42,459 nucleotides of DNA from the NCBI GenBank assembly GCA_900547945.1, contig URIT01000011.1, positions 1-42,459 on the forward strand, read 5' to 3'. Made by a program: the position numbers and the translations under genes. The notes under the pieces are model-generated. The model ran no database searches. It worked only from the letters and a program-made list of their open reading frames with translations, and was not told the DNA's origin. Origin of the DNA: an uncultured bacterium. Its GTDB lineage: Bacteria; Verrucomicrobiota; Kiritimatiellia; RFP12; UBA1067. This document shows, in pieces, positions 1 through 8,949 of this stretch (positions are counted from its first letter, which is position 1; each line of letters opens with the position of its first letter).

Positions 1-170
1 TCCGGCCGGCCGGCGCGCGACCGGCGCACCGCATCGCGCGCGGCTTCGAGCGTCCGCAGCGGCGCGTCCCGGGTGCCCGGGTTCGTGTCAACGCCCGTCG
101 GCGAGACGTAGACCGTCATCGCCAGCGCGACGGACGCGATGGCCTGGAAACGAAATCCGTGCTCCTTCAT
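1..170 (-). CDS. Secreted right-handed beta-helix protein, N-terminal fragment
   Basis: Reading minus from an ATG at 170 gives a signal peptide (MKEHGFRFQAIASVALAMT) followed at once by VYVSPTGVDTNPGTRDAPLR and then TLEAARDAVRRSR. The YVSPTGxDxNPGTxxxPLxTLxxARDAVR block is the usual opening of DUF1565/pectate-lyase-like right-handed parallel beta-helix proteins in polysaccharide-degrading bacteria. A GAGGAG Shine-Dalgarno sits about 7 nt before the ATG. The gene runs off the left edge, so catalytic class and length are unknown. It lies 49 nt downstream of the passenger-like surface gene and is probably in the same operon as that gene and the rhamnosidase. It is too short and open-ended to appear as a normal ORF call. 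Confidence 0.72.
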   Translation of the reverse strand, partial: MKEHGFRFQAIASVALAMTVYVSPTGVDTNPGTRDAPLRTLEAARDAVRRSRAGRP

Positions 171-219
171 CGGCTTCTCCTCTTCCTTTCCCGCTTCTTC
201 TCGCCGTCGGCCCGCGCGG

Positions 220-3200
220 TCAGCGGACGATCAGTGCCGTGCCGTGACAAGAGACCACGCGGACGTGCGCGGGGGCGACGTCGAGCCGATAGCCGCTCGG
301 CCGGTCCTGCAGGAGCGCCACGTTCGCCTCGTCGAAGGCCGTGGCCGTGCCGCCCGCAAACGTCGCCAGCGTCCGCGAATGGCCCGTGTAGCCGCGCACG
401 TCGACGACGAGCTTCGAGCCCGCGCGCGCGTCGAGCCTGCCGCCCACCGCAAGCGCGGCATCCGGCCCGAGTTCAAGCGCCCCCGTGCCGTCGCCGGAAA
501 GGACGAGGTCCTTGCCGACCTTGAACGTGCCGCCCGTGAGGCGCAGCGTCCCGCGCGCCTGGCCGAGACGCTCCCCGATCAACGAGACGAACTTGTCCAG
601 CGGCGAACTGGCGGAATAGACGCCGACCTCGTTCGTCGTCACGCCGCCGACATAGGCAAAGCCCGCAATGTCGACCGCGCCGCCGGACAGCGCCCACTCG
701 CCCGTGCCGCCGCAGAGCCCGACAAACGCCGCGCAGCGCTTCTCGGTCCGCTTGAGCGTGACCGTGCCGCCGCTCTGGCGGATGCGGCCCGTGGCAAAGC
801 CGACGCCGAGCGCGCACGCCGTGTTGGCGCCCTCGCCCACGATCGCGCCGCCCGTCATCTCGACCAGACCCCGGAAGTCGCCGCCCGCGAACGTCCCGTC
901 CGCGTTCTTCTGTCTGCAAAAGGCGCCGTCGCCGACAACGAGGCCGAGCGGCCACGGATTCCCGGCCAGGCCGGTCGCCAGCCGCAGCGTCCCGCCCGAC
1001 ATCCGCATGGTTCCGCGCGGGGTGAGCGCAAAGGACGCATCGGCCGTGTACAGGCCGGCGATCGCAAGCCCGTACCAGCCGCCCCGCACCGTTCCGGCCT
1101 CGATGTCCAGCACGCCCTCGCCGGCGCCGATGCCGACAATCAGCTGGCTGGGGAGGCAATGCACGGCGTCGCTCGCCAGGCGAAGGACCTGCACGTGCCC
1201 CGCCGACGCGCCGAGGTGCATGAAACTGGCCGGCGACTGGCCGGGGCCGAACGTCGCGGCCTCGACGAACTCCATGCGGCTGGTGACCGCGCCCGTCTGC
1301 GCCACGGCATAGAAGCCGTCCGCCGTCGCCCGCGTCCCGTCAGGCGTCGCGCACGTCAGCGTCGCGCGGCCGGCAAAGCGGAAGTCGCCGTCCCCGAAGA
1401 AGGAGAGGGCGTTGCTCTCCCCTTCGCCCTTGGGCAGCACGCAAAGCGTCGCGTCGTCCGCCAGCGCGACCTTCCCGCCCCTGGGCCGAAGCATTTGCCT
1501 CTTCCACTTCGTCGCCTTGAGATACAGCTTCCCGTCGCCCGTAAGGCGCACCTCGCCGCCCGTCTCAAGCGCCATCAGCGCATCCGGGCTCGGGTCTGTC
1601 AGGGTGAGCGACCCTCCGTTTCCGATCTCCAGGACGCCGCCCTCCCCGACCGTCGCCGGGAAGCCGCCCGGCTGCTCCACCGCGCACGCCAGCCTGACGG
1701 TCGCCGTCTGGCCCGCCTTCTCGTTGCGGACCGTGAGCGACTTGAGCGCCGGCGGCGGCGCGCCGACGTTCAGCGTGTAGCGGGCCCCCGCGAACGACAC
1801 GCCCACGTCCTGCCCCGCGATCGGGAGGCCCCTCGTCCAGTTCGCGCCGTCGCTCCAGTCGCCGTCCCGCGTCGCCCGCCAGAGGTTCTCCGCCACCTCG
1901 TCGCCCGTCACAGTGACGGAGCCGCCCTCAAGCCAGGCGGCCGCCTGGTACGTCCCGGCGTCCAGGATCTGGCCGTCGTAGACGAGCATGGCAACGGAAA
2001 GGCCCCGGCCCGCCGCCAGCTTGACCTTGCCCCCCGCCGTGATCTCGATGCGCGCGGCCGCCGCCACGGGCACGCCGCCCGAGCGCACCTCGAAGACGCC
2101 CCCCTCCCCGATGGAGAGGCGCTTCAGCGCGGGGAGCGCCGTCACTTTCGTCCCGTCCGCCGCCTGGCCGGTGTCGACGACCAGGCGCGCGCCCGCCCTG
2201 ATGCGGACCTCCGGCACCTGCGTGAACTGGACGAGCCGTCCGAGCGCGAGCGTTCCGCGCGAGACGATGAGGTCGCCCGTCGTGTCGTGGACGCGGTTCG
2301 AGAACGTCTGGACGAAGTCGCCCGCAGGATGCCAGTCGAGCGTGACGGCGCTGCGAATGCCCGACATCGTCCAGGCGTCCGCCGTCCCCCGAAGCGTCAG
2401 CCGCGTGGGCTTCGTTCCCCACGAGGCACCTGAGACGACGCAGTCGAACAGGTTGGACGGATGCGCCGCGTCGGGGTCCGCGCCGTCCGTGTAGAATCCG
2501 TTTTTGTCCGGGGCATGCGTCTGGAGGCGGTCGAGCGCCTGGTCGAACCCCGCGAGATCGAAGATCTGCCCTTTTTTGGACCGGTAGGCGCCTTCGACGC
2601 CCCAGCCCAGCTCAACCGCCGGGCCGAAGGCGTTCACGCCGCCCGCGATGATGGAGCCGCCCCCCGTCTCAGGGCCCAGGCCCGGAGAGAGGATGCGGAT
2701 GTCGTGCCCGCCGGGAACCGGCAGGACGCAAAAGCTGCCGCGGCCGTGGTTCCACGTAGCCGCCCGGTCGGGCAACTTGTAGCGCTTCCCATGATCGGCG
2801 CCCAGATACTTCGTCGTCACCTTCCCCGCCAGGGTCAGCGTCGCGCGAAGCCCCTCGCCCGTCAGGCGGACGCCGTGATCCGCGGGCGTCGTCACCGCGC
2901 CGCGGATCACGGCGTCCTTCGACGGCTGGAAGCGCGCATCGCCTGAAGCCGTGATCGACCCGCGAAACTCCAGCCCGGCCGCGTCGAAGCCGATGACCGC
3001 CATGTCGTTCGCGATCTCGAAGTCATTCGCGATCTCGCTCATCCGAAGCCAGACATGCGACCGGTCCCGGAGGACGACGTTCCCGAGGCCGAACGACGTC
3101 GGCTGCGTGCCGTAGACGTAGATCGCGTCGTCCGCCGCAGCCTCGGCCTCCGTCGAGAAGCCGCCCTCAAACGCATTCGCCCCCGAGAAGGTGATCGTCC

Positions 3201-3456
3201 CCCTTCCGCCCGTCGCCGTCCCCCTGCCGACGACCCGGACGGCGCCCGGACCGGCGAGCGCGAAGGGCACGACGAGATCCACGTCGCCCGACACGTCGAA
3301 GGAGAGCGTCGCCCCCGCCGCGACCGTCACCGTGTCGGCGGCGGCATGCGCCGCGATCTCCGCCTGCGTCCACGTCGCCGACGAGGCGACCGTTTCGTCC
3401 GCCGCACGGGCAAAGCAAAGCGGAAGGGCCGCCGCTGCGATGAACATTCGTTTCAT
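220..3456 (-). CDS. Large secreted passenger-like (beta-helix) surface protein
   Basis: A 1078-residue protein with a signal peptide (MKRMFIAAAALPLCFARA). The body is rich in Gly, Ala and Thr with many short repeats of the kind SGGTLRL, TGGAIVGEG, SGGAVDIAG and TGGTFKVG, which is typical of autotransporter passenger domains and other parallel beta-helices. No catalytic motif and no C-terminal beta-barrel are visible; it ends ...GTALIVR. The start is set at 3456 because AAGGAGG lies exactly 6 nt before that ATG; the longer frame to 3498 lacks a signal-like N-terminus. It follows the rhamnosidase by 34 nt and is probably co-transcribed. Likely role (inference): a cell-surface or extracellular glycan-contact protein. 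The LamG protein at 23531 has a similar short C-terminal ending (AVFIR). Confidence 0.75.
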   Translation of the reverse strand: MKRMFIAAAALPLCFARAADETVASSATWTQAEIAAHAAADTVTVAAGATLSFDVSGDVDLVVPFALAGPGAVRVVGRGTATGGRGTITFSGANAFEGGFSTEAEAAADDAIYVYGTQPTSFGLGNVVLRDRSHVWLRMSEIANDFEIANDMAVIGFDAAGLEFRGSITASGDARFQPSKDAVIRGAVTTPADHGVRLTGEGLRATLTLAGKVTTKYLGADHGKRYKLPDRAATWNHGRGSFCVLPVPGGHDIRILSPGLGPETGGGSIIAGGVNAFGPAVELGWGVEGAYRSKKGQIFDLAGFDQALDRLQTHAPDKNGFYTDGADPDAAHPSNLFDCVVSGASWGTKPTRLTLRGTADAWTMSGIRSAVTLDWHPAGDFVQTFSNRVHDTTGDLIVSRGTLALGRLVQFTQVPEVRIRAGARLVVDTGQAADGTKVTALPALKRLSIGEGGVFEVRSGGVPVAAAARIEITAGGKVKLAAGRGLSVAMLVYDGQILDAGTYQAAAWLEGGSVTVTGDEVAENLWRATRDGDWSDGANWTRGLPIAGQDVGVSFAGARYTLNVGAPPPALKSLTVRNEKAGQTATVRLACAVEQPGGFPATVGEGGVLEIGNGGSLTLTDPSPDALMALETGGEVRLTGDGKLYLKATKWKRQMLRPRGGKVALADDATLCVLPKGEGESNALSFFGDGDFRFAGRATLTCATPDGTRATADGFYAVAQTGAVTSRMEFVEAATFGPGQSPASFMHLGASAGHVQVLRLASDAVHCLPSQLIVGIGAGEGVLDIEAGTVRGGWYGLAIAGLYTADASFALTPRGTMRMSGGTLRLATGLAGNPWPLGLVVGDGAFCRQKNADGTFAGGDFRGLVEMTGGAIVGEGANTACALGVGFATGRIRQSGGTVTLKRTEKRCAAFVGLCGGTGEWALSGGAVDIAGFAYVGGVTTNEVGVYSASSPLDKFVSLIGERLGQARGTLRLTGGTFKVGKDLVLSGDGTGALELGPDAALAVGGRLDARAGSKLVVDVRGYTGHSRTLATFAGGTATAFDEANVALLQDRPSGYRLDVAPAHVRVVSCHGTALIVR

Positions 3457-3490
3457 AGCCATCCTCCTTGCGTTGTGTCGTTTGCACGTT

Positions 3491-5923
3491 TCACTCACCT
3501 CGTCCGCCAGTCGCCCCGACGCGGTTCCGGCCCGGCCCGAGCGGCGTTTCGCGCCCCCGCCAGACGAACAGCCCCGTCACGCCTTCGGGCAGCACGACCT
3601 CGCCCTTCGCGCCCGTTCCCTCGAAGCGCAGATCCGTCTCGACGAAGCCCTTCGGATGCGGCGTCCGCGCGCGAAGGCGCGTGAGCGGCCCCGGCGCCGG
3701 CGCGACGCGCACCTTCGCGAACAGCGGCGCCGCCGGGCTTACGCCGGCAAGGCCCGCGTGGAAGTGGTAGAGCGGCGTCGAGGCGAATGCATGGCAGTCG
3801 CTGCGCGGGAACACGGGCGACTCCAGCGGGCAGCGGAGGCCCAGCCCCACGTACCCGCGCCACAGGTCGAGCTTCTTCAGGAAAAGGTCGCCGCGCCCAT
3901 AGCGGAAATACGCCGCGAAGACGAGGTGCAGCATGTACGAGGCCCGCGCGAGGTCCGGGGCCGTCGTCAACGCCGCGAACGACCGCTCCCGCATCGCCGG
4001 CGGCAGGCACGCCGTCACGATCGACAAGGCGACGGCATGCTCGCTGAAGGACGTTTTCCGGGGCGTGTCGGCGATCATGCCGCGCGTCTCGTCCCAGAAC
4101 GCCGCGCGGATGGCCGCCGCGAGCCGCCGCGCGCGGCCCGCCCAGACGGCCGCCAGCTCCGGCTTCCCGACGGCCTGCGCGAGGTCGACCGTCCGTTCCA
4201 TGGCCTGGAGGTAGAGGAGGTTGAGGCAGGCGTCCGGCCCGTTTCCGGGGACACCGTTCGGCGGCGCCCAGCCCGTCTTCTCCCAGTCTTTCGTCCAGTC
4301 GAGGAAGTTCCATCCCGGCGGATCGACCAGCAGCCCTGCCGCGTCCTCGATGCGCTCGTACGCCATCAGCGTATGCATGACGCCCGGCAGGCGGTCCTTG
4401 AGCCACGCGCGTTCCGCCTCGCCGCCCCACCGCGCGATCTCGCCGACGGCGCACACCCACGAGAGCGTCCAGGTCGACGAGCGCTGGTCCCTGCGGCAGG
4501 GCGCGTTCATCGGCACGAGGCCCGAGGGCATGCGCGCGAAATCGAAGAGCGCCAGGCCCTGCTTCGGCAGCCGAAGGTCGCCCGTCATCGCCCGCAGCGC
4601 GGCAAAGGACATCAGGACGTCGCCCGGATACATCTGCTGCTCGTAGAACGGGCAGTCGAACATGATCTCGTGCGCGCACATCTGGACGCCGCGCGCGCAC
4701 AGGCGGGCGATGGCCGCAAGCGTCGCATCCCCCTCCGCCGCGAACGAGCCGTCAAGGCGAATCGGATAGCGCGTCTCCTTGAGCGTCACGTCCGCAATCG
4801 TCAGCGGAGCCGCGCCGGTCTCGACCTCAAGCCTGCACCACTTGCCGCACCGCCACCACGGCACGGTGAAGACGGCCTTCGCGCGCCCGTCCGGCAGAAA
4901 CGTGTCGACGACGGCCTGGGTGAACGCCCCGTTCCGCGCGTCGCGGTGGATCTTCTTCCCGTCCGCGTCCACCAGGCATTCCGAAAAGCCGAAGCGGATC
5001 TTCGCCCCCTTCCCGCCCTCGACCGTCAGGTACGGGTACGCGCAGTAGTAGTCGCCGAGGTCGAAGAGCCATTCGCGCCGCGCATGCGCCGGAACAGTCA
5101 GGGCCGTCTTCGGGATCTCGCCCGGCTTGACCGGGTGCATCATCATCTCCGGCAGGCGCGATTCGTACACGGCCCAGCCCGCCGGGACCATGCCCCAGCC
5201 GCCAAGGCCCGGCGTGCGCGCCGCCGACACGACGGCCGCCTCCGTCCAGGCGTCCGCCGCGGGTTCCTCGTCCAGAACCGAGGTGCCGGCGACCTTGAAC
5301 TGCGTGCCGCCGCCGAACGCGCCCGGGAAGGTGCGTCCGTCCGTCGCCGTTCCGGTGAGCGGCGCGAGGCGCCAGACGGCCTTGCCGGTCGTGAGCTGGA
5401 CGTCATACGCGCCTTCGGCCTTCAGGAAGAAGCCGCCGCGCCACGACAGCTGGGCCGTCGGCGCCTCGTCGCCCAGCGTCCAGACGACGGCCTCCAGGCG
5501 ATGCCGCCCCGCCTTCGGGCGTGCCGCCACCCGCTGGCAGAACCAGTGCGAAACGAGGCCGCGCGCCGGCCCGCGCGAAATCTCCTCGCCGTCCAACAGG
5601 AGGACATAGCGCTCGTCCGCGCTCACGTAAAGCGCCAGCGGCGCGCCGTCGGAATCAAAGTCGCGCCGCAGGCGGAAGAACTGCCCGCCCCCCGGCTTCT
5701 TCGCACCGACCCACGCGGCATCGTCGAAGGCCCGCATCGGGCGGTAGTTCACGTCCGCCCCCCGCATCGGGGAGAGGGCCGCCGTCCACGCCAGCCCCGG
5801 GACGAGCAACGCCGACAACACGCACGCGCAACGCATGGTTCGGGCTCCCTCCCGCCCGCGCCACGACGCGCCCGCCGCCGCGCCCTGCCTGGCAGAGCGC
5901 CCTCTCGCTTCCCGATCGTTCAT
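3491..5923 (-). CDS. Alpha-L-rhamnosidase, GH78 family, secreted
   Basis: An 810-residue glycoside hydrolase. The N-terminal half holds beta-sandwich domains (for example FDLGDYYCAYPYLTVEGG). The (alpha/alpha)6 domain begins near residue 400 with the family signature FDCPFYEQQMYPGD around residue 420, followed by LDWTKDWEKTGW and, near the C-terminus, RSDCHAFASTPLYHF, all hallmarks of GH78. These enzymes release terminal alpha-L-rhamnose from pectic or other glycans. The ATG at 5923 has GAGGAGG 4 nt upstream. An internal ATG at 5836 opens a more compact signal peptide (MRCACVLSALLVPGLAWTA) and has a GGGAG site, so the true start could be there; secretion is likely either way. The gene follows an AraR-like regulator and an operator-like palindrome, which points to sugar-responsive control. 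Confidence 0.88.
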   Translation of the reverse strand: MNDREARGRSARQGAAAGASWRGREGARTMRCACVLSALLVPGLAWTAALSPMRGADVNYRPMRAFDDAAWVGAKKPGGGQFFRLRRDFDSDGAPLALYVSADERYVLLLDGEEISRGPARGLVSHWFCQRVAARPKAGRHRLEAVVWTLGDEAPTAQLSWRGGFFLKAEGAYDVQLTTGKAVWRLAPLTGTATDGRTFPGAFGGGTQFKVAGTSVLDEEPAADAWTEAAVVSAARTPGLGGWGMVPAGWAVYESRLPEMMMHPVKPGEIPKTALTVPAHARREWLFDLGDYYCAYPYLTVEGGKGAKIRFGFSECLVDADGKKIHRDARNGAFTQAVVDTFLPDGRAKAVFTVPWWRCGKWCRLEVETGAAPLTIADVTLKETRYPIRLDGSFAAEGDATLAAIARLCARGVQMCAHEIMFDCPFYEQQMYPGDVLMSFAALRAMTGDLRLPKQGLALFDFARMPSGLVPMNAPCRRDQRSSTWTLSWVCAVGEIARWGGEAERAWLKDRLPGVMHTLMAYERIEDAAGLLVDPPGWNFLDWTKDWEKTGWAPPNGVPGNGPDACLNLLYLQAMERTVDLAQAVGKPELAAVWAGRARRLAAAIRAAFWDETRGMIADTPRKTSFSEHAVALSIVTACLPPAMRERSFAALTTAPDLARASYMLHLVFAAYFRYGRGDLFLKKLDLWRGYVGLGLRCPLESPVFPRSDCHAFASTPLYHFHAGLAGVSPAAPLFAKVRVAPAPGPLTRLRARTPHPKGFVETDLRFEGTGAKGEVVLPEGVTGLFVWRGRETPLGPGRNRVGATGGRGE

Positions 5924-5947
5924 CGTGCCTCCTCGCTATGCGCCTTC

Positions 5948-5993
5948 ATTGTACACGAAAAAGGCGTCCACGAAACGACTTGTATAGACAACT
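5948..5993 (-). promoter_or_regulatory. Promoter and AraR-like operator of the rhamnosidase operon
   Basis: On the minus strand a TACAAT -10 box (5948-5953) lies 24 nt before the rhamnosidase ATG. Upstream is the near-palindrome ACTTGTATAGACAACT (5978-5993), whose core TTGT-N4-ACAA has the layout known for Bacillus AraR operators, which are bound by a GntR-HTH/LacI-sensor protein like the neighbour at 6023. The block CAACTTTCTCG at 5989 starts 36 nt from the -10, as at two other promoters in the window. The -35 is poor. Regulatory meaning is inferred. Confidence 0.6.
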
Positions 5994-6022
5994 TTCTCGT
6001 GCAGGGCGCGGCGGAGGGCACG

Positions 6023-7150
6023 TCATGCCGGCGGCTTCAATCGGTCGATCCGGCCACGCCCCCCTGCATGCTGCTTCCGCGTCGATGGCCGCACGACGAG
6101 TTCGGACGAAAGAAGGATCTCGCGCGGCGGCAGCCCCGGGTCCGCGATGCGGTCAAGAAGCGCGCGGAACGCCACGGCGGCGATTTCGGCGCAGGGCTGG
6201 CGAATGGTCGTCAGCTGCGGACGCATGATCGTGGCGTGCTGGACGTCGTCGAAGCCCGCCAGCAGCAGGTCGTCGGGCACCCGCTTCCCCAGCGCCCCCA
6301 GCGCATTCATGAGATGGGCGGCAAAGGTGTCGCAGCAGCAGACCAGCGCGTCGGGGCACTGGCGGCGCAGGAAGGTCTGGACGGACGCGACGTCGGTGGG
6401 GTCTCCCGCAAAGGCATCCCCGAGGCGCCTCCCGTGCGCGGCGAGCGCGCACGCGACGCCCGCCTCGCGATTGCGGATGCTATAGCAGGCATGGGGCATC
6501 ATGGCGAACCGGATGCGCTGCGCGCCCGCCGCCAGCAGATGAAGCGCGATCCGCCGCCCCGCGTCGAAGTTGTTGACCCCGACCACGTCATAGCCGCTCC
6601 GCTCGGGCGGCGGAACGACGTCGCTGTCAAGAAGGACCACAGGGATGCCGGCCTCCTGAAACTTCTTGAGGACGTCGCGGTTGAGCCGGACGGCGTCGGG
6701 AACTGACTCGCACGGCTGGAAGATCACGCCGCGCGCATGCCTCTCGACCAGATTCCGGGCCTGCTGGATCACCTGTTCGGCGCGCAGGGCCCCGTTCACG
6801 TCGAACGAACTGTAGAAGCAGAGGCCCGAGCGATCCAGGGTGCAGAGCCGGGAGAGTTCGCGCACGACGGGCGAAAAGAACTCCGAATAGGCGACTCCCG
6901 GCACAAGAAGCCCGATGTCGTTTTGGAGCGCGAGCGCCGCGCGCGTGACGAACGTCCCGCGTCCCTGCCTTCCGACGATATAGCCCTTCGAGCGCAGTTC
7001 CTTGAGGGCAAGGCGCACCGTCGGGCGCGTGACGCCAAAACGCCTGGCGAGCATGTTCTCGCTCGGGAAGCGCCCTTCGGCGTACTTCCCGGCGCGAATC
7101 CCCTCGTACAGGAAAGCCGCGATCTCCCGGTATTTGTTTCTGACCTGCAT
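6023..7150 (-). CDS. GntR-HTH / LacI-sensor hybrid transcriptional regulator (AraR-like), copy 1
   Basis: A protein of 375 residues. Residues about 5-72 form a GntR winged helix (FPSENMLARRFGVTRPTVRL, then ALKELRSKGYIVGRQGRGTF). The rest is a LacI-type periplasmic-binding-protein-like sensor (DIGLLVPGVAYSEFF near the start, GVIFQPCESVP, VVGVNNFDAGRRIALHLLAAG, LLAGFDDVQHATIMRPQLTT). This combination is that of AraR, which senses a free sugar and represses catabolic genes. The frame opens with a GTG at 7156, but the ATG at 7150 is better placed relative to an AAGGG site. It precedes the rhamnosidase on the same strand and most likely controls it. It is a clear paralogue of the regulator at 28065. 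I see no good promoter of its own. Confidence 0.88.
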   Translation of the reverse strand: MQVRNKYREIAAFLYEGIRAGKYAEGRFPSENMLARRFGVTRPTVRLALKELRSKGYIVGRQGRGTFVTRAALALQNDIGLLVPGVAYSEFFSPVVRELSRLCTLDRSGLCFYSSFDVNGALRAEQVIQQARNLVERHARGVIFQPCESVPDAVRLNRDVLKKFQEAGIPVVLLDSDVVPPPERSGYDVVGVNNFDAGRRIALHLLAAGAQRIRFAMMPHACYSIRNREAGVACALAAHGRRLGDAFAGDPTDVASVQTFLRRQCPDALVCCCDTFAAHLMNALGALGKRVPDDLLLAGFDDVQHATIMRPQLTTIRQPCAEIAAVAFRALLDRIADPGLPPREILLSSELVVRPSTRKQHAGGRGRIDRLKPPA

Positions 7151-7255
7151 CGGCACCGCCCTTCATCCACCGGCGCGCCGCCGGACATGGCACAACGCGG
7201 CTGCGCCTCCGCATCAGAAGCACGGACGGCCTGGCGGCCTCGACGTTCCCGCGGC

Positions 7256-8701
7256 CTAGCCGAAGAGCTTCGAGAAGAAGCCGCCGCCCGTCGCCGTGGA
7301 CGCATAGCCGACGAACGGCTTGCCGTTCACCATCACCTGGCGTTCCTTCTCGCAGAAGGTCGCGCGCATGCCCGTGCGCGCGGCGGCGTTCGCCATGATG
7401 AGGGCGATCGCGTGCGAATAGCCGGCCTCGATCGGCGCGTTCGGGTTCTTGCGCGCGCGGACGCATTCCATCCAGTTGCGCATGTGCGCGGAGGTGAGCG
7501 CGTCGCCGCCCGTGTTCGCGCTCGTGACGACCGTCTCCTTCGGCGCGGGCAGGTCCGTCTCCTGCCACTTCTTCGTCTCGACGCCCTCGTTCGTGACCTT
7601 TCCGGTGCCCATGTCGATGCAGCCGTTCGGGCCGAAGTACTTCTCGATGGGCGATTCGCGGTTCGGGTTCGCGCCGCCGCCGCAGTTGTGCTGGTGGCTC
7701 TGGAACACGCACTGGAAGCCCCTGCCCTTCACGCCGCTCTCGCCGTATTCGAGGATGGTCGTGAACGTGTCGTAGCTCATGCGCCCGTCGGCCCACTGGT
7801 AGAGACCGCCCGAGGAGACGGCGCTCTTCGGATAGGGGATGCCCATGAACCAGGCGACCGTGTCGATCTGGTGGCACATCCACTGTCCCGGCGTGCCGGA
7901 GCTGAACGGCCAGAAGAGGCGGAACTCCAGGTACTTGCGCGGGTCGAAGGCGTACTTGGCGGGGTCGCGGTCGAGCAGCCACATCTTCCAGTCGATGTCC
8001 TCAAGCTTGAGCGACTTGATGAGGTCGTCCGGGCGGCGCCAGCGCTTGGGCTGGTTCACGTTCCAGCGCAGGTCGACGTAGGAGATGTCGCCGAACTTGC
8101 CGGCGTTGATGTACGCCTTGGCGGCCATGTACTTCTTGCCCGAGCGGCGCTGCGAACCGATCTGGAGGACGGCGCCCGGCGCGAACCCGGCGGCGCGCTT
8201 CGCGTCGACGGCGTCCTTGAGCAGGTTCGCGCTGTACATGTCCTCGGCGAGCGGCTTCTCGCAGTAGGCGTCCTTCCCGGCGTTGACGGCGTGGGCGGCG
8301 TGCTGCGCGTGCTGGAAGTCGGCCGTCGAGATGATCACCGCGTCGATGTCCTTCGCCTGCTCATAGAGGGCGACGTCGCTCGCGTAGGCGGCGACCTTGT
8401 GGCCGAGCTTCTTCTCGATCTCCGGCACGGCCTTCTCGTTCAGGCGCTTCTTCCAGAGGTCGGCGACCGCCACGAGGTCGAACTTCAGCTCCTTGTTGTG
8501 GTGGAGGAAACACGGCAGCAGCGAACCGCGGAAGCGGTCCGAGTAGCCCACGCAGGCGACGCGCACGGTCTCGTTCGCACGGTAGTACGCGCCCGCCGCC
8601 TGGGCCGGCGCCTTCTGCGCCCTGAGGATGCCCGGCAGCGCCGCCACGGCGGCGGCACCGGCGCCGATCTTCACGAAGTCACGACGATTGGTCTCACACA
8701 T
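7256..8701 (-). CDS. Gfo/Idh/MocA family oxidoreductase with Tat signal
   Basis: A 481-residue NAD(P)-dependent oxidoreductase. The N-terminus is a twin-arginine signal (NRRDFVKIGAGAAAVAALPG), so the protein is expected to be folded, loaded with cofactor and exported. A Rossmann strand (VRVACVGYSDRFRG, residues 46-59) is followed by YCEKPL with the characteristic EKP at 148-150. The C-terminal half is the alpha/beta substrate-binding domain. Exported Gfo/Idh proteins are expanded in Planctomycetes, Lentisphaerae and Verrucomicrobia, usually near sugar-catabolic genes. The substrate cannot be told from sequence. It has its own promoter and a long non-coding gap upstream. The regulator at 6023 follows after 105 nt; read-through is possible. 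Confidence 0.88.
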   Translation of the reverse strand: MCETNRRDFVKIGAGAAAVAALPGILRAQKAPAQAAGAYYRANETVRVACVGYSDRFRGSLLPCFLHHNKELKFDLVAVADLWKKRLNEKAVPEIEKKLGHKVAAYASDVALYEQAKDIDAVIISTADFQHAQHAAHAVNAGKDAYCEKPLAEDMYSANLLKDAVDAKRAAGFAPGAVLQIGSQRRSGKKYMAAKAYINAGKFGDISYVDLRWNVNQPKRWRRPDDLIKSLKLEDIDWKMWLLDRDPAKYAFDPRKYLEFRLFWPFSSGTPGQWMCHQIDTVAWFMGIPYPKSAVSSGGLYQWADGRMSYDTFTTILEYGESGVKGRGFQCVFQSHQHNCGGGANPNRESPIEKYFGPNGCIDMGTGKVTNEGVETKKWQETDLPAPKETVVTSANTGGDALTSAHMRNWMECVRARKNPNAPIEAGYSHAIALIMANAAARTGMRATFCEKERQVMVNGKPFVGYASTATGGGFFSKLFG

Positions 8702-8763
8702 GTCTCTTCAAGCCTTTCGTTTTTCGTTTTTGAAATGGGAATCCCTGCTCCAAATACCGCACC

Positions 8764-8792
8764 ATTGTACAGGAAACGGGGGCGGAACGCAA
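8764..8792 (-). promoter_or_regulatory. Sigma-70-type promoter of the Gfo/Idh gene at 8701
   Basis: Minus strand TTGCGT (8787-8792), a 17-bp spacer, then TACAAT (8764-8769). The stretch CGGAACGCAAG covering the -35 is found identically at the promoter at 20024. The leader is about 55 nt. Confidence 0.6.
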
Positions 8793-8870
8793 GGGCGACA
8801 GGGTGCCCGGTTTTACCGGCAGTCGCCGCTACGCGGCTTTCAGTTGCGGGAAACGCCGCGCCGCCGCACA

Positions 8871-8934
8871 CGGGAGGTCGCGCTCCGTCGCGTCCGCCCC
8901 CACCGCCCCGGGAGGTCGCGCTCCCGCGCGACCG
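8871..8934. repeat. Two copies of a 26-bp REP-like GC-rich hairpin
   Basis: CGGGAGGTCGCGCTCC opens both copies, at 8871-8896 and 8909-8934. The second copy folds as GGTCGCGC - 4-nt loop - GCGCGACC (8914-8933) with no mismatch; the first is an imperfect version. They look like repetitive extragenic palindromes. I see no matching transposase recognition evidence. Confidence 0.55.
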
Positions 8935-8949
8935 AAGCACCCCGTCTCC

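Noticed and set aside
139..2433. Long plus-strand open frame of 764 codons
   Set aside because: It is antisense to the passenger-like protein, Arg/Ala-rich with no recognisable motif or signal, as expected for the shadow of GC-rich codons. The same holds for the long plus frames at 3191-6706, 20987-25045, 29448-31790 and 32247-34097.
3457..3498. Upstream start of the passenger-like protein at 3498
   Set aside because: AAGGAGG lies within this extension, exactly placed for the ATG at 3456, and the added residues spoil the signal peptide.
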